Shown: positions 21,817 through 34,071 of the stretch, one piece after another | Position numbering within the stretch: position 1 is the first letter of the stretch | Layout of the letters: every line of letters begins with the position of its first letter | DNA from: Saccopteryx bilineata | Lineage: Eukaryota; Chordata; Mammalia; Chiroptera; Emballonuridae | Direction: 5' to 3' | NCBI RefSeq assembly: GCF_036850765.1 | Contig: NC_089495.1 | Span: forward strand, 114,599,033-114,663,032 | DNA length: 64,000 bases | Program-made: the position numbers and the translations under genes | The notes under the pieces: model-generated | Seen by the model: the letters and a program-made list of their open reading frames with translations, nothing else | What the model was told of the DNA's origin: nothing | Database searches by the model: none

Positions 21817-23261
21817 AAACATTTATGCTATGCCTTTTTAGCGAGGGCAGTTTTACAGAAGCCCAAGTGAAGAGCACAGAGAAGCCCATGGACTCTGAGA
21901 AATCGAAGACACACTGTGAGCGCAGAGGAGACAGATTTAGGATATTCTGATGAGAAAATGAATAAGATATGACCACACAATAATCCCTAACATGTAGAAG
22001 CAATAAAAGAATTGATCACCTGAAAGGTTATTTTATTACAGGTTCCAGTTCAATTGAACACACATTTATTGAATTCCTGCTTGGCACAAACCATGAAGCA
22101 CCCAGGACTCATGACGTAGCATTGAATATGATGCAGCCCCTTATACTGAGTACTTAGAAACTGGTGGGAAGTCTTGGCATCCCCAGTTAACCACACCCTG
22201 AGTGAGATGGTGGTCCTGGATGCATCAGAAAGAGAACCCGAGGGAAGGGATGGCCAGGAGGGCAGCACCAGAGTGCTGCAGAAGAGCAGGGAAGGGTGCA
22301 CAGCTTGTGTGCGGGGCGGGCTGGGGTTTGTGGGCAGGGTGGTCTGGGCCCTGTCTGAGTGGAGTTCCCCACTTACCCTGCCACGAAGGCCGGGAAACAC
22401 AGAAGGATCTGTCCTGCAGATGTATTGGAAAGGAACAGAGCCCTTCCTGTCCACCAATTTCAGATTAACATCTTACTTGTAAGCTGCCAAACTTCAGATT
22501 GCTCAGGAGGCCTCCCATGTTGATTTAATGGCCAGTTTCCTGTGGTATTTCTAATATCACAGCCAAGGGCACAAGAGGAATAACAAGCAGGAGTCTTGAG
22601 TTCATTTCTAACGCGCAATTCTGCTTAAAGTCACAGACTTCACTTCCACTCCGCTCATGTACCAAGGGCCTTATCTGTCTAGGGGTGTCCGGGCATGGCC
22701 CTAGAGAAGTTCAGAGGCAAAGCCACTGAAGACTGGAAACCATTCTGCGGCAGGGATCAAACATCAGGCTGCCAGGGGGCAGCGCCTCCTCAGCAGGCGG
22801 AGCTCAGGGCCTGGGAAAGGTCTCCCCACTGCCCTGAGATTACAAAACAGATTCTGCAGAGCAGGGTGGGCAGTAACAGCAAACAGACAACTCTGGTATG
22901 CACTCAGTAAGGGTGGGGCCCTTCACAAACCACTGGCCAGCCAATGGGAGGGCTTTATGTTATCTGAGGAGAAGAAAGAATGTCATCAGACATTCACAAG
23001 CCTTTGTCATTGTGTCATTGCAGGCCACAACTCTGCTCTGTTGGACGTTTCACCTTGGCTATCCTTTTATCAAGGGCTGCTGCAAAATGCTGACTTCTCT
23101 TCCAGACCGTAAGCCCACAAACAACTGTCCCTGGATGTCAGCTAAAGTGAGGGAGAACAGAGATTAAGCATCGAAAGACCTGGCTATGCAAAGAAAATGA
23201 AGTGTGTGTATGCTGGTGGCAGGGACACATGTGCAACTGTGTGATCTGCATAAGGAAATAA
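21817..23261. other. Intron, no gene recognised
   Basis: 22060-22170 ('CATTTATTGAATTCCTGCTT' GGCACAAACCATGAAG) resembles the 'tttattgagcacctactatgtgcc' phrase of L2/MIR-age repeats. 22170-22480 is GC-rich with overlapping open frames on both strands that match nothing I know. Confidence 0.4.
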
Positions 23262-23512
23262 ACATTTTAATTGAGGTATAATTGGTATATAACATTGTAT
23301 ATGTTTAAGGTGTACAACATAATGATTTATATATGTATCTATTGCAAAATTATTACCATAGTAAGTTTTAGTAAATTTCCATTACCATATAGTTATAATT
23401 TTTCTCTTGTGATGAGAATTCTTAAATCTCTTTCTTAACAACTTTCAAATGTACAATACAGTATTGTTACTATAGTTACCATGCTGTGAATTACATCTCC
23501 AGAAAATAATTT
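23262..23512 (-). repeat. L1 3' UTR fragment (L1MA/MB type), minus strand
   Basis: The plus strand shows the reverse complement of the L1 end: 'TTTTAATTGAGGTATAATTG' GTATATAACATTGTATATG, AAGGTGTACAACATAATG, 'TTTCTCTTGTGATGAGAATT' and GTACAATACAGTATTGTTACTATAGTTACCATGCTGTGAATTACATC. Confidence 0.88.
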
Positions 23513-24478
23513 TAACAAGGTATCAAAGAGGAGTGTTAGCTCCACTGGCAAACCAATAAGGGACAATGGCCACAGTGGTTCAAAAGTTAAAACAAAATGT
23601 TCAGGCTGTCTTGGACTTTAAAGTTGTACAATTTCAGAAAAATGTTAAATTCACATATGCCTGTTTAGGGAAAGTCAGATGTGGTATTTTTAACTTTTTA
23701 ACTTTTCACAATTGTGTCTAATCCAGATCTAGTGAGAACAAGTCAAAGCAGAAACAAGGGTCACAACCAGAGATTCCTGAGAGAAGTTCAAAAACTGTAA
23801 GGAAAACAAAACCAGCCCAGAGGGTGCGGCGCACTCCCCACTCCCCAGCACTAGGGGGCTCCCTCCCCTGTATGCCCCTAGGTGTAGGTCCTCAGAGGTA
23901 GCCTCGGTCCTCTGCTCTTTCACTGCCTTGCTGTCTCTGCTGGCCCTGGGTGACTACACTTACTCCCAGGATCTTTATACTCTACTATGTTGATGACTTC
24001 ACATCTTTTTTCTCCAGCTGAGGTCCCTGCTCAGCCCAGACCTGCACCCCCACCTGCACACCAAGGTCTCTACTTGGCAGGGGTCCCTCAGGAGCCTCAG
24101 CTCAGCCTGCCTTCCCCTCCTCAGACCCTGCCTGGGCTCCACGTGCCTCCCCCCTGGCTGGCTCAGGGAAGAACATCATCGTTACCCAGCTGCTCACACT
24201 AGGAGGGGGCTGGTCACCCTCACTTCTGAACAACAAGGACAACAATAGTAGCACCTGATACTCACAGGTTCTTTTGAAAATGAAATTAAAGCGATGTAAA
24301 GAGCATATAATACTACTGAGCACATAGCAGACATTCACTGAATGTTAACCCTTTGTCATCTGTTATTTATCTGGTAATGCAAAAACACTTAAAAAAATCT
24401 CTAATGTTCTTAATAATGCAATACAAATATCTAAAATACATATATAGAAGTAAATAACATTAAAAATAATAAAATTCA
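23513..24478. other. Intron with possible MIR tail near 24240-24340
   Basis: 24240-24340 (AACAATAGTAGCACCTGATACTCACAGG ... GAGCACATAGCAGACATTCAC) follows the 3' half of MIR. The rest, including the GC-rich 23800-24200, is unassigned. Confidence 0.45.
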
Positions 24479-24815
24479 CCTGACCAGGCAGTGGCACAGT
24501 GGATAGAGTGTCGGACTGGGATGCGGAGGACCCTTGTTAGAGACCCCGAGGTCGCCAGCTTGAGCACGGGCTCATCTGGTTTGAGCAAAGCTCATCAGCT
24601 TGGACCCAAGGTCACTGGCTTGAGCAAGGGGTTACTCAGTCTGCTGAAGGCCCATAGTCAAGGCACATATGAGAAAGCAATCAATGAACAACTAAGGTCT
24701 CGCAAAGAAAAACTAATGATTGATGCTTCTCATCTCTCTCCGTTCCTGTCTGTCTGTCCCTATCTATCTATCCCTCTTTCTGACTCTGTCTCTGTAAAAA
24801 AAAGAATTAAAAAAA
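24479..24815 (+). mobile_element. VES-family SINE, 'CAAGCTGGTGA' body variant
   Basis: The head 'CCTGACCAGGCAGTGGCACA' GTGGATAGAGTG, the GACCCCGAGGTCGCCAGCTTGAGC and GACCCAAGGTCACTGGCTTGAGC direct repeats, CAATCAATGAACAACTAAGG, a CT-rich module and an A-rich end match the minus-strand copy at 19168 read in reverse. No convincing target duplication was found. Confidence 0.88.
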
Positions 24816-25170
24816 ATATAAACTTCTTCTCCCGCCCTCAATCTACTGTCTTATTTTGTAGTTCCTTGTGTATTCTTCCTAGAAGTTTAGGAATATAAAA
24901 GTCATTTTGAGGAGCTGGTTGGAAACAACATAAGAGGTCAATGTAAAAACATAAAGATACGTATATGTTTTCCGTACAAATTTATGTGTGTGTGTGTATA
25001 TATATATATATGAGATGCTCTATCTCTGACTCAACCACGTCTTGTACCTGATTGGCTTGGAGCTCATGGTGGGAAGATGGGATAGTGATAGATACTTTTT
25101 CTGCACATTAATTTAGTTTAAAAAATGCTAAAAGTTCCTAATAGCCCCATCAAAACTTTATGTATTCTTC
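24816..25170. other. Intron with (TG)n(TA)n tract, otherwise nothing recognised
   Basis: Line 24985-25011 is TGTGTGTGTGTATATATATATATATG, a short dinucleotide tract. Confidence 0.6.
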
Positions 25171-25487
25171 TCTAGGTAATTCTTTTTTTTTTTTAATTTA
25201 TTCATTTTATTTAGACAATTCATTTTAATGGGGTGACATTGGTCAACTAGAGTACACAGACTTAGAGAAAACATCTCCAGATCATTTTGACATTCGATTA
25301 TGTTGTATATCCATCACCCAAAGTCAAATGTCCTCCGTCACCTTCTATTTGGTTTTCTTTGTGCCACTTCCCTCCCCTCTATGCTCTCTCTCTCCTCCCT
25401 TCCCCTCTCCGTGGTAACCACTACACTCTTATCCATGTCCATAAGTCTCAATTTTGTGTCTCACCTATGTATGGAATCATACAGTTT

Positions 25488-28400
25488 TTAGTTTTTTTCT
25501 GATTTACTTATTTCACTCAGTATAATGTTATCAAGTTCCATCCATGTTGTTGTAAATGATCCGATGTCATCATTTCTTATGGCTGAGTAGTATTCCATAG
25601 TGTATATGTGCCACATCTTCTTTATCCAATCTTCTATTGGAGGGCTTTTTAGTTGTTTCCATGTCTTGGCCACTGTGAACAATGCTGCAATGAACATGAG
25701 GCTGCATGTGTCTTTACGTACCAATGATTTTAAGTTTTGGGGGTATATTTCCAGTAGAGGGATTGCTGGATCATATGGTTGTTCTAGTGTTAATTTTTTT
25801 TTTCGCTTTCTTTTGTGTGTGTGTGTGTGTGTGTTTTTTTCTGAAGCTGGAAACGGGGAGAGACAGCCAGACAGACTCCCACATGCGCCAGACCGGGATC
25901 CACCCGGCACGCCCACCAGGGGGCGATGCTCTGCCCCTCCAGGGCGTCGCTCTGCTGTGACCAGAGCCACTATAGTGCCTGGGGCAGAGGCCAAGGAGCC
26001 ATCCCCAGCGTCCAGGCCATCTTTGCTCCAATGGAGCCTCGGCTGTGGGAGGGGAAGAGAGAGACTGAGAGGAAGGAGAGGGGGAGGGGTGGAGAAGCAG
26101 ATGGGCGCTTCTCCTGTGTGCCCTGGCCGGGAATCGAACCCGGGACTTCTGCACGCCAGGCTGATGCTCTACCACTGAGCCAACCGGCCAGGGCTCTAGT
26201 GTTAATTTTTTGAGGAACTGCCATACTTTCTTCCATAATGGTTGTATTACTTTACATTCCCACCAACAGTGGATGAGGGTTCCTTTTTCTCTACAGCCTC
26301 TTCAACACTTGTTATTATCTATCTTATTGATAATAGATAATCTAACAGTTGTGAGGTGGTATCTCACTGTAGTTTTGATTTGCATTTCTCTAATAGCTAG
26401 TGAAGATGAACATCTTTTCATATATCTATTGGCCATTTGTATTTCTTCCTGGGAGAAGTGTCCATGTCCTCTTCCCATTTTTTTATTGGATTGTTTGCTT
26501 GTTTGTTGTTGCTGAGTTCTGTGAGTTCTTTGTATATTTTGGATATTATGTCCTTCTCTGAGTTGTTGTTTGAAAATATCTCCCATTTAGTTGGTTTTCT
26601 GTTTGTATTGTTGTCAGTTTCTTTTGCTGTGGAAAAGTTTCTTAGTCTAATGTAGTCCCATTCATTTATCTTTGCCTTTACTTCCCTTGCCTTTGGAGTC
26701 AAATTCATAAAATGTTCTCTATGGTCAAGGTCCATGAGTTTAGTACCTATGTTTTCTTCTATGTATTTTATTGTTTCAGATTTTATATTTAGGTCTTTGA
26801 TCCATTTAGAATTAATTTTTGTACAAGGAGACAAACCATAGTCGAGTTTCACTCTTTTCACCAGGCTGTCCAATTTTTACAGCACCATTTATTGAAGAGT
26901 ATTTCTTTTCTCCATTGTGTGTTTTTGGCTCCTTTATCAAAGATGATTTGACCATATATATGTGGTTTTATTTCTGGGCTTTCTATTCTGTTCCATTGGT
27001 TTGAGTGTCTATTTTTCTGACAATACCATGCCGTTCTGATTATTGTGGCTCTGTAGTATAACTTGAAGTCAAGTATTGTAATGCACCTAGATTCATTTTT
27101 TTTCCTTAGGATTACTTTGGCTATTCGTGTTTTTTTTTTTGTTTTGTTTTTTGCTATTCGTGTATTTTTATGGTTCCATATAAACCTGATGATTTTTTGT
27201 TCCATTTCTTTCTAAATGATATTGGAATTTTGATTGGAATTGCATTAAATTTGTATATTGCTTTGTGTAATATAATCATTTTAACTGTATTTGTTATTCC
27301 TATCCAAAACAAGGAATATTTTTCCATTTCATTGTGTCTTTTTTGATTTCCTTTAACAATGTTTTGTAGTTTTCATTATATAGGTCCTTTACATTCTTTG
27401 TTATGTTTATTCCTAGTATTTTTATTTATTTTTTGTTGCAACAGTAAAAGGGATTTTTTTTTTAGTTCATTTTCTGAAGTTTCATTGTTGGCATAAACAA
27501 AGGCAATAGACTTCTGTATGTTAATTTTGTACCCTGTGACCTTACTGTATTGTTTTATTGTTTCTAATAGTTTTTCTGTGGAGTCTTTGGGGTTTTCTAT
27601 GTACAGGATCATATCATCTGCAAAAAGTGAAACCTTTACTTCTTCTTTCCCAATATGAATGCCTTTTATTCCTTTTTCTAGTCTGATTGCTCTGGCTAGA
27701 ACTTCCAGCACTATGTTGAATAGGAGTGGAGAGAGTGGGCAACCTTGTATTATTCCTGATTTCAGAAGAAAAGTTTTCAGTTTTTTTCCATTTAATATGA
27801 TATTAACTGATGGTTTGTCATAAGTGACCTTTATTATGTTGAGATATTTTCCTTCTATACCCATTTTGTTGAGTGTTTTAAACATAAGATGATGTATTTT
27901 ATTGAATGCTTTCTCTGCATCTATTGATAGGATCATATGGTTTTTGTTATTTGTTTTGTTGATATGGTGTATTATGTTAACTGTTTTACGATTTTGAACC
28001 ATCCTTGTGATTCCGGGATGAATATCACTTGATCATGGTAAATTATGTTTTTAATGTTGTATTTGGTATGCTAGTATTTTGTTTAAGATTTTTGCATCTG
28101 TATTCATTAGAGGTATTGGTCTTGTAGTTTTCTTTTTTGTGTGTTGTCCTTACCAGGTTTTGGTATTAGGGTTATGTTGGCCTCATAAAATGTTTTTGGA
28201 AGTATTACTTCTTTAATTTTTTGGAAGACTTTGAGTAAGATAGGAATCAAATCTTTGAATGTTTGATAGAATTCACTAATACAGTCATCTGGCCCTGGAC
28301 TTTTATCAGTATATTTTGGGGGAGGTTTTTGATAGTTGTTTCTATTTTCTCCCTGTTTATGGGTCTGTTTAGGCTTTCTATTTCTTCATGATTAGGTCTA

Positions 28401-29683
28401 GGAAGATTATATTGTTCTAGGAATTTATCCATTTCTTCTAGATTGTTAAATATGGTGGCATATAGTTTTTCATACTATTCTATAATAATCCTTTGTAGAC
28501 CTATGATATCTGTGTAATTTCTCCTCTTTCTTTTTGGATTTTGTTTATATGAGTCTTGCCAAGGGTTTGTCAATTTTGTTGATCTTTTCAAAGAAACAGC
28601 TCCTTGTTTTATTGATTCTTTCTCTAGTTTTTCTGTTATCTATTTAATTTATTTCTGTTCTAATTTTTATTATTTCCTTTCTTCTGCTGGTTTTGGGTTG
28701 CCTTTGTTCTTCTTTTTCTAGTTCCTTAAGATGTGATGTTGTTTACTTGGGCTCTCTCTTATTTGTTCATATAAGCCTGTAATGATATGAACTTCCCTTT
28801 TATTACTGCTTTTGCTGCATCTCAGAGATTCTGATTTGTCATGTTGTCATTTTTGTTTGTCTGTATATATCTTTTGATCTCTGCTTTTATTTCTTCTTTG
28901 ACCCAATTGTTTTTTAGAAATATGTTGTTTAATGTCCACATTTTTGTGGGTTTGTTTACTTCTTTTTTGAAGTTGAATTTGTTTCAAAGCTTTATGGTCA
29001 GAGAATATGCTTGGTATAATTTCAATCTTTCTGAATTTGTTGATGTTAGTTTTGTGTCCCAAGATATGGTCCATTCTTGAGAATGTTCCATGTACACTGG
29101 AGAAAAATATATACTCTGACGTTTTGGGATGAAATGTTCTGTAGATGTCTATCACATTTAATTGTTCTAATGTTTTGTTTAAGGCCAATATTTCTTTATT
29201 GATTTTCTGTTTGGATGAATGATCTAGAGATGTCAGTGGTGTATTAAGGTCTCCAAGTATGCTTGTATTTTTGTTGGTTTTTATTTTTAGGTCAGTCAGT
29301 AGATGTCTTATATACTTTGGTGATCCTTGGTTTGGTGCATATATATTAAGAAGTGTTATGCCTTCTTGATTCAATGATCCCTTTATCGTTATGAAATGAC
29401 CATCTTTGTCTCTGATTACCTTTGTTGTCTTATAGTCTGGATTGTTAGAAATGAGTATGGCTATACCTGCTTTTCTTTGGATATTATTTGCTTGAAGAAT
29501 TGTTTTCCAGCCTTTCATTTTGAGTCTGTTTTTATCCTTGTAGCTTATATGTGTTTCTTGAAGGCAGTATACAGTTGGATTTTCTCTTTTGATCCACTCT
29601 GCTACTCTGTGTCCTTTTATTGGTGAGTTCAATCCATTTACATTCAATGTAATTATTGATACTTGAGGGTTTCCTATTGCCAT
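25488..29683 (-). pseudogene. L1 ORF2 remnant (endonuclease and reverse transcriptase), disrupted
   Basis: The endonuclease domain opens at 29683 with VSIITLNVNGLNSPIKGHRV, then YCLQETHISYKDKNRLKMKG and GDLNTPLTSLDHSSKQK, and is open to 28847. The reverse-transcriptase core is at 28002-27376, with [20 protein letters not shown] and the catalytic [12 protein letters not shown]. The C-terminal part is at 26873-26418 and, after the nested SINE, at 25786-25488 (ending KKMWHIYTMEYYSAIRND and beyond). Several frameshifts and the SINE insertion separate these blocks. The retained motifs suggest a mid-aged L1. Confidence 0.9.
25800..26194 (-). mobile_element. VES-family SINE, long form, nested in L1 ORF2
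   Basis: A (GT)n-containing tail at 25817-25832 and the reverse-complement head (GAGCCAACCGGCCAGGGC, ending 26194) give the orientation. A perfect 17-bp target duplication, TCTAGTGTTAATTTTTT, lies at 25783-25799 and 26195-26211. The body is the long form with one copy of the 22-bp GGGCAGAGCATCGCCCCCTGGT module. It is younger than the host L1. Confidence 0.96.
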
Positions 29684-30001
29684 TTTATATAATGCTTTCT
29701 GATAGCTGTGTTTCTTGTTTGGTTCTTCTCTTTTCTTTTTCTGTCATTTGTTTTTGTTTGGTTGTATTCCATACTTCTTTCCTCTGTTTCTTTTTTTAAG
29801 CCATGTGTTTCAGTAGTGGTATTTTCAGGGGTGGTTACTATTAGGTAATAAAAAGGATATATATCATATTCATTGTAGTACATTATCTCATCAGTGCTTC
29901 TGCAGTCCATCCTCCTTTGTTACTGCAAATTTTTGTCTTCTCCCTTTTTGTTTTTGTTGTCAAAGATTATTCTTGTTTTTATTGTGATCTTGTTGGAGCT
30001 T

Positions 30002-30979
30002 TTACTTGTGATTTTGTTTTGTTTTTGTATCTGGTTGAATAACTCCCTTTAGCATTTCCTGAAGTGGGGGTTTTCTGGTAATAAATTCCCTCATCTTCTC
30101 TATATCTGTGAATGTCTTTATTTCCCCTTCAAATTTGAAGGAAAGCTTTGATGGATATAGTATTCTTGGCTGGAAGTTCTTCTCTTCCAGTCTTTAAATA
30201 TTGAGGTCCACTCTCTTCTGGCTTGCAGAGTTTCTGCTGAGAAATCTGATGATAGCCTAATGGGCCTTCCTTTATATGTTGTATTCTTCTTTTGCCTGGC
30301 TGCCTTGAGGATTTTTTCTTTGTCATTGGTTTGTGATAATTTCATTATGATGTGCCTTGGAGTAGGTCTGTTTGGGTTAAGGTAACTTGGTGTTCTGTTT
30401 GCTTCTTGAATTTGAGGCTCTAATTCTTTCCACAGGCTTAGGAAATTCTCATCAATTATTTGTTTGAATATGTTCTCCATTCTTTTTTCACTCTTCTTCT
30501 GATATACCTAACATTCTTATATTGCTCTTTCTGATGGAGTCAAACAATTCTTGTAGGGCTTTCTCACTTTTTTAAATTCGTGAGTCTCTCCTCTTCTTTC
30601 TGTAGTATCTCTAGTTGCCTGTCTTCTATGTCACTAATTCTCTCTTCTACCTGGGCTGTTCTATTAGCTAAGCCTGTCCCCTCAGTTTTCAGTTCATGTA
30701 TTGAGTTTTTCATCTCTATTTTGTTCCTTTTAACAGTTTCAATTTCCTTGATAAAGTATTCTTTTTGTTCATTAAATTGTTTTTTGAGCTCGCTAAATTG
30801 TCTTTAGAGCTTTCTTGTATTTCAATATTTTTAAAACTTCAATTTTGAATTTCCTGTCATTTAACTCCAAGATTTCCAATAAATGGAAATTTTTTTTCTA
30901 GAGGTTTTTCATTATCGCCCTGAGCTATGTCTCTCTCTTTTGTATCCATGATATTTGATTTCTTTTTTCTTAATGGCAT
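30002..30979 (-). pseudogene. L1 ORF1 remnant (RNA-binding chaperone)
   Basis: A start MPLRKKKSNIMDTKERDIAQ lies at 30979. The coiled-coil part that follows is interrupted by several stops and shifts. The C-terminal RNA-recognition and CTD region is open at 30480-30118 and includes PTPRHIIMKLSQTNDKEKIL and RPIRLSSDFSAETLQARREW, which are conserved ORF1p blocks. After another frameshift it ends near 30002 (LQEMLKGVIQPDTKTKQNHK). In a live L1 this protein coats the element's RNA; this copy cannot encode it. Confidence 0.85.
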
Positions 30980-32737
30980 TTGAGAGTGATATTGTTAATA
31001 ACACTAATAAGGGATAATTAAGAAAATAAAAGTTGAAAAAATACAATGAAAAAAATGAAAATTTTATAATGATTAGTGGAACAATTACTACAGAGAACAA
31101 GGAGCAGGAACTGAGGAGAGATGACAAAAGAGAGAAAAATGAAGTAAAAAACAAACAAAATGCCACAAAGAAAAATATGAGTCCAAAATATAATAATTTA
31201 ATAATAAATGACAATCAGATGAGAGCAAAAACAAAACAAAAAAAAAGAAAAAAATAAATGAGAAAAAATAAGAAGGGAAAAAAAAGAGAAAGGACAAAAA
31301 CAAAATACAAAAAAAGAGAAAGAAAAGGAAAAAAAACAGAAGTAAAGGTTTCTGAAATGAAACCCTCACAAAAACAAGAATGAAAAATGCAACAACTATA
31401 GATTATGTAGTCCAAAAGAAAAATAATAAAAAAAGAAAAAAGAAAAGAAATAAAAATGACAAAACACATTAAAAAATGTAATCTTTTTCTCATTTTGAGA
31501 GGTAGCTTCTTCCTTTTTTTTTTTGGCAGGTGGAGCTGTACTACAAGTCTGTGGGGTTTTGGGCAGAGGTCTGCTAGTGTGTTGCTGTGGCAATGATGTA
31601 GGCTGGGTCTCAGTCCTGTTGGCAGATGGGGCTTGTTATGGCTTTGAAATCATATGGCTCTGGCAATGGCAGTCTCAGTTTTTCAGGTGCCTCTCCACAT
31701 GTTCCTCCCACTGGAGCTACCAGCCTGGAGACTTAGCTGTGGGGTCCGCCTCACCTACTGTCCTCACAGCAAGGAAATCTATGCATAGCCAGGTCCCCCC
31801 TCCAGCCCACTCAAAGCACAGTTCTGGTCAAGGTAGTGTCAACCAGAGCAATCAGCAAGAGCAGGCCGGGCAGGGTACAGACCAAAGACCAAGTGCTTTC
31901 TGTTACCCTCAGGCAAAATTCTATTGGCCAGCGGGCATATCTAGCATGCCTCAGCCCACAGTGGTTTTAATCTCCCCGGGCCTTTCCCACTTGGTTGCTT
32001 GGTAGCCTGTGACAGGCCACATGTGTGTCCAGCTCCTGTGACTCCAGCAATGCATGCAGACGATTGTAGCCATCGTTCAGGGGCCCAACACGGGTAGTCT
32101 CAGGCCAAGGGTCTTGGCCTGAGTGTGCCCAGCACTGGAGATCGTGGAGCTCAGAATGCCCAAAGACGCTGGTGCCCACACAGGTGCCTAGCGATGATAA
32201 TCTTGGGCTAAGCACTTGGCCCACGTGCGTGACCCCGCTCACTCCCAGTGCTGATGATGCTAGGTGGAGCTGCTAGCGCAGCGCTGGTGATCTTGGAGGT
32301 GGGAATGCACAAAGATGCTGGTGCCGGCCAACACCAGCACCCTATGCTGGTAATTGTAGGTGGATCCCACCGCCAGTGTGTGCGCCCACTGTCTGCAATC
32401 TCAGGCAGAGCCGGTGTGTTCTTTCTTTTGTTTGGGCGTTTACCCTACCTCAGCTCCTTCCCCACTATCTCATTCTCTTCTCTTCGCTGGGCTCCAAACA
32501 AAAGTGCCCCTACCTCAGATCAGTGAGGAAAGTGAAATGCCCCGTCCTCTGTATATATGCAGCCACTTTTTCACTCAATCATACCTTTATCTGGTGTGTG
32601 TAAATTTCAGGTGCTCCTAACATTTTTTTTCCCCCTCTGTGTTTAGTTGTTAAATTTGTTGAAATTTCAAGGGGAGATATCAGGAGTATCCCTCCACCAC
32701 CATTTTTGCTGCCATTTCTCTGACGTCCAGATCATTG
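30980..32737 (-). promoter_or_regulatory. L1 5' UTR/promoter region
   Basis: The first 50 nt in L1 sense contain GCAGCAAAAATGGTGG (32711-32696), close to the YY1-type site CAAAATGGCGG known at L1 5' ends. The outer 1.2 kb (31520-32737) is GC-rich. The inner 450 bp (31030-31495) is A-rich on the plus strand, that is U/pyrimidine-rich in the L1 transcript. Confidence 0.65.
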
Positions 32738-32872
32738 TCTGGGTAATTCTTACTGGCCTTTTAAGGTCATTTTTCCAGAAAGCCTTCTCTGAAACCCTTT
32801 TCCCTTAGCTACTGTGCATCTATAATATATAGTAGTTATATCATTTGTCCAAACAGCTCAGAGCTTAGTCAT

Positions 32873-33090
32873 TCCTTACCCCTGGCACCACTGGCACTTG
32901 GGGCCAGATGATTCTTAGTTGTGGGAGGCTGCCCTGTGTGCGTGACAGGAGGCGGAGCAGCATATTCTTGGTTGCTACCCAGTAAATGACAGTAACATCA
33001 CCCCAGTTGTGATAAGCAAAAATGTGCTCAGATGTTGAGAGGTGGTCAAAACACTGCTTCCCCTCTGGGTCAAGAACCACAGTATTAGCC
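32873..33090 (-). repeat. MER5-type hAT-Charlie MITE remnant
   Basis: On the plus strand: CACTGGCACTTGGGGCCAGATGATTCTTAGTTGTGGGAGGCTGCCCTG, 'GCAGCATATTCTTGGTTGCT' ACCCAGTAAATG, 'CACCCCAGTTGTGATAAGCA' AAAATGT. This is the reverse complement of the MER5A/B consensus order. A plausible-looking open frame on the minus strand (to 33164) is fortuitous. Confidence 0.75.
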
Positions 33091-33469
33091 TGAGATCCCA
33101 GGGTGAAGATTCCATCTTGTTTGTCCTCAAGAGACAGCTGAGATGAAGTTAACTGAAGGAACAAATGACAAGACAGTGCTATTCTCCTGATAGTAAGTCA
33201 GTTCTAATCTCTTCATAAAAGAACAAAGTATTATTTAACTTCTGATTTTAATTATTTTTTAATGGAGTTCCATGACATATCAGGTGCAAATGCAACCAGA
33301 ATTCCTATCCTTGGGACTTACGCATTAAATTCAGAAAATTATGAGGCAGCATAGACATCTTTCAAAGAATTACTTTCAGAGGAAGACATGAAAAGCACTC
33401 CAAACTGTATTTCACAGCAAGACCTAAACTGAACTCTCTTTGAGAACTCCGGACGCAGCCTGGCTGGCT
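33091..33469. other. Intron, no feature recognised
   Basis: Nothing was assigned. Confidence 0.5.
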
Positions 33470-33665
33470 TTGAATCCTAGCACTGTCATTTACATGCTAT
33501 AAGTGGGCAAATTATTTTAGATCTCCACATCTCAGTTTCTTTGTCTGTAAAATGGGAATGATGCTATAGTCTACCTTAAAGGACGACTATGAAAATAAAA
33601 TGAGTAAATATTTGTAAAGTGCTTGGAGTACTATTTGCCACACCTAGAACACCTTATAAAAGTTT
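33470..33665 (+). repeat. MIR SINE
   Basis: TTTGAATCCTAGCACTGTCATTTAC, 'ATCTCAGTTTCTTTGTCTGT' AAAATGGGAATGATG, then GAAAATAAAATGAGTAAATATTTGTAAAGTGCTTGG form a complete ordered MIR core and tail. Confidence 0.85.
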
Positions 33666-34071
33666 TAAAAAATAAAATTACTGCTTACTGGCATTTGAAT
33701 TGATTTACAAGCAGAGTTTTAAAGGTAGAATTGACCATGTTTATCATGTAAGCCCAAATATCCTTCTCCTATTGGTTTTTCCAAGGTGTCAGTCTAGGTC
33801 ATTGTCACTCATTATTATAAGAGATACCACATTATATAATACTATATATATTTTTGGTGATAAATATTCTAAAAGAGAAAATATGTAAAAAATTATCAAT
33901 ACTCATAAAACCTAACATTATTTAATGTTATTTAACATTCAAATTAAATATGTACCTCTGTGTAAAGAGGTAAATTATAAATGCAATTTTTGTCAGCACT
34001 GTCTCCATTTCCCTCCTCCACCTCACAAGACAATCATTGTCATTAATTATCCTTTTAAATTTAAAGGGCAG

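Larger units (their letters stand above)
25185..32737 (-). mobile_element. Complete-length LINE-1 element (decayed), same orientation as STARD13
   Basis: A poly(T) start at about 25182-25194 marks the 3' A-tail, and the 5' end is at 32737. The flanks carry a 14-bp target duplication with one mismatch: TCTAGGTAATTCTT (25171-25184) and TCTGGGTAATTCTT (32738-32751). Reading on the minus strand gives a 5' UTR (32737-30980, GC-rich then U-rich), ORF1 (30979-30002), ORF2 (29683-25488) and a 3' UTR. The length is 7553 bp, or about 7.14 kb without the nested SINE and its target duplication. Both ORFs are broken, so it is immobile. Confidence 0.93.

Noticed and set aside
21397..21822. Long open frames in the VES SINEs (also at 14687-15056, 25600-26178, 59292-59745 and 60043-60482)
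   Set aside because: The long VES form is GC-rich and stop-poor, so the same spurious peptides (for example CPGWESNPGPLHARPTLY) recur in every copy. SINEs are polymerase III transcripts without proteins.
22050..22482. Overlapping open frames on both strands in a GC-rich patch
   Set aside because: There is no recognisable protein similarity, no splice context in phase with STARD13, and the frames are of modest length.
32865..33164. Minus-strand 99-codon frame with protein-like look
   Set aside because: Most of it lies in a MER5-type MITE, whose consensus explains the sequence.
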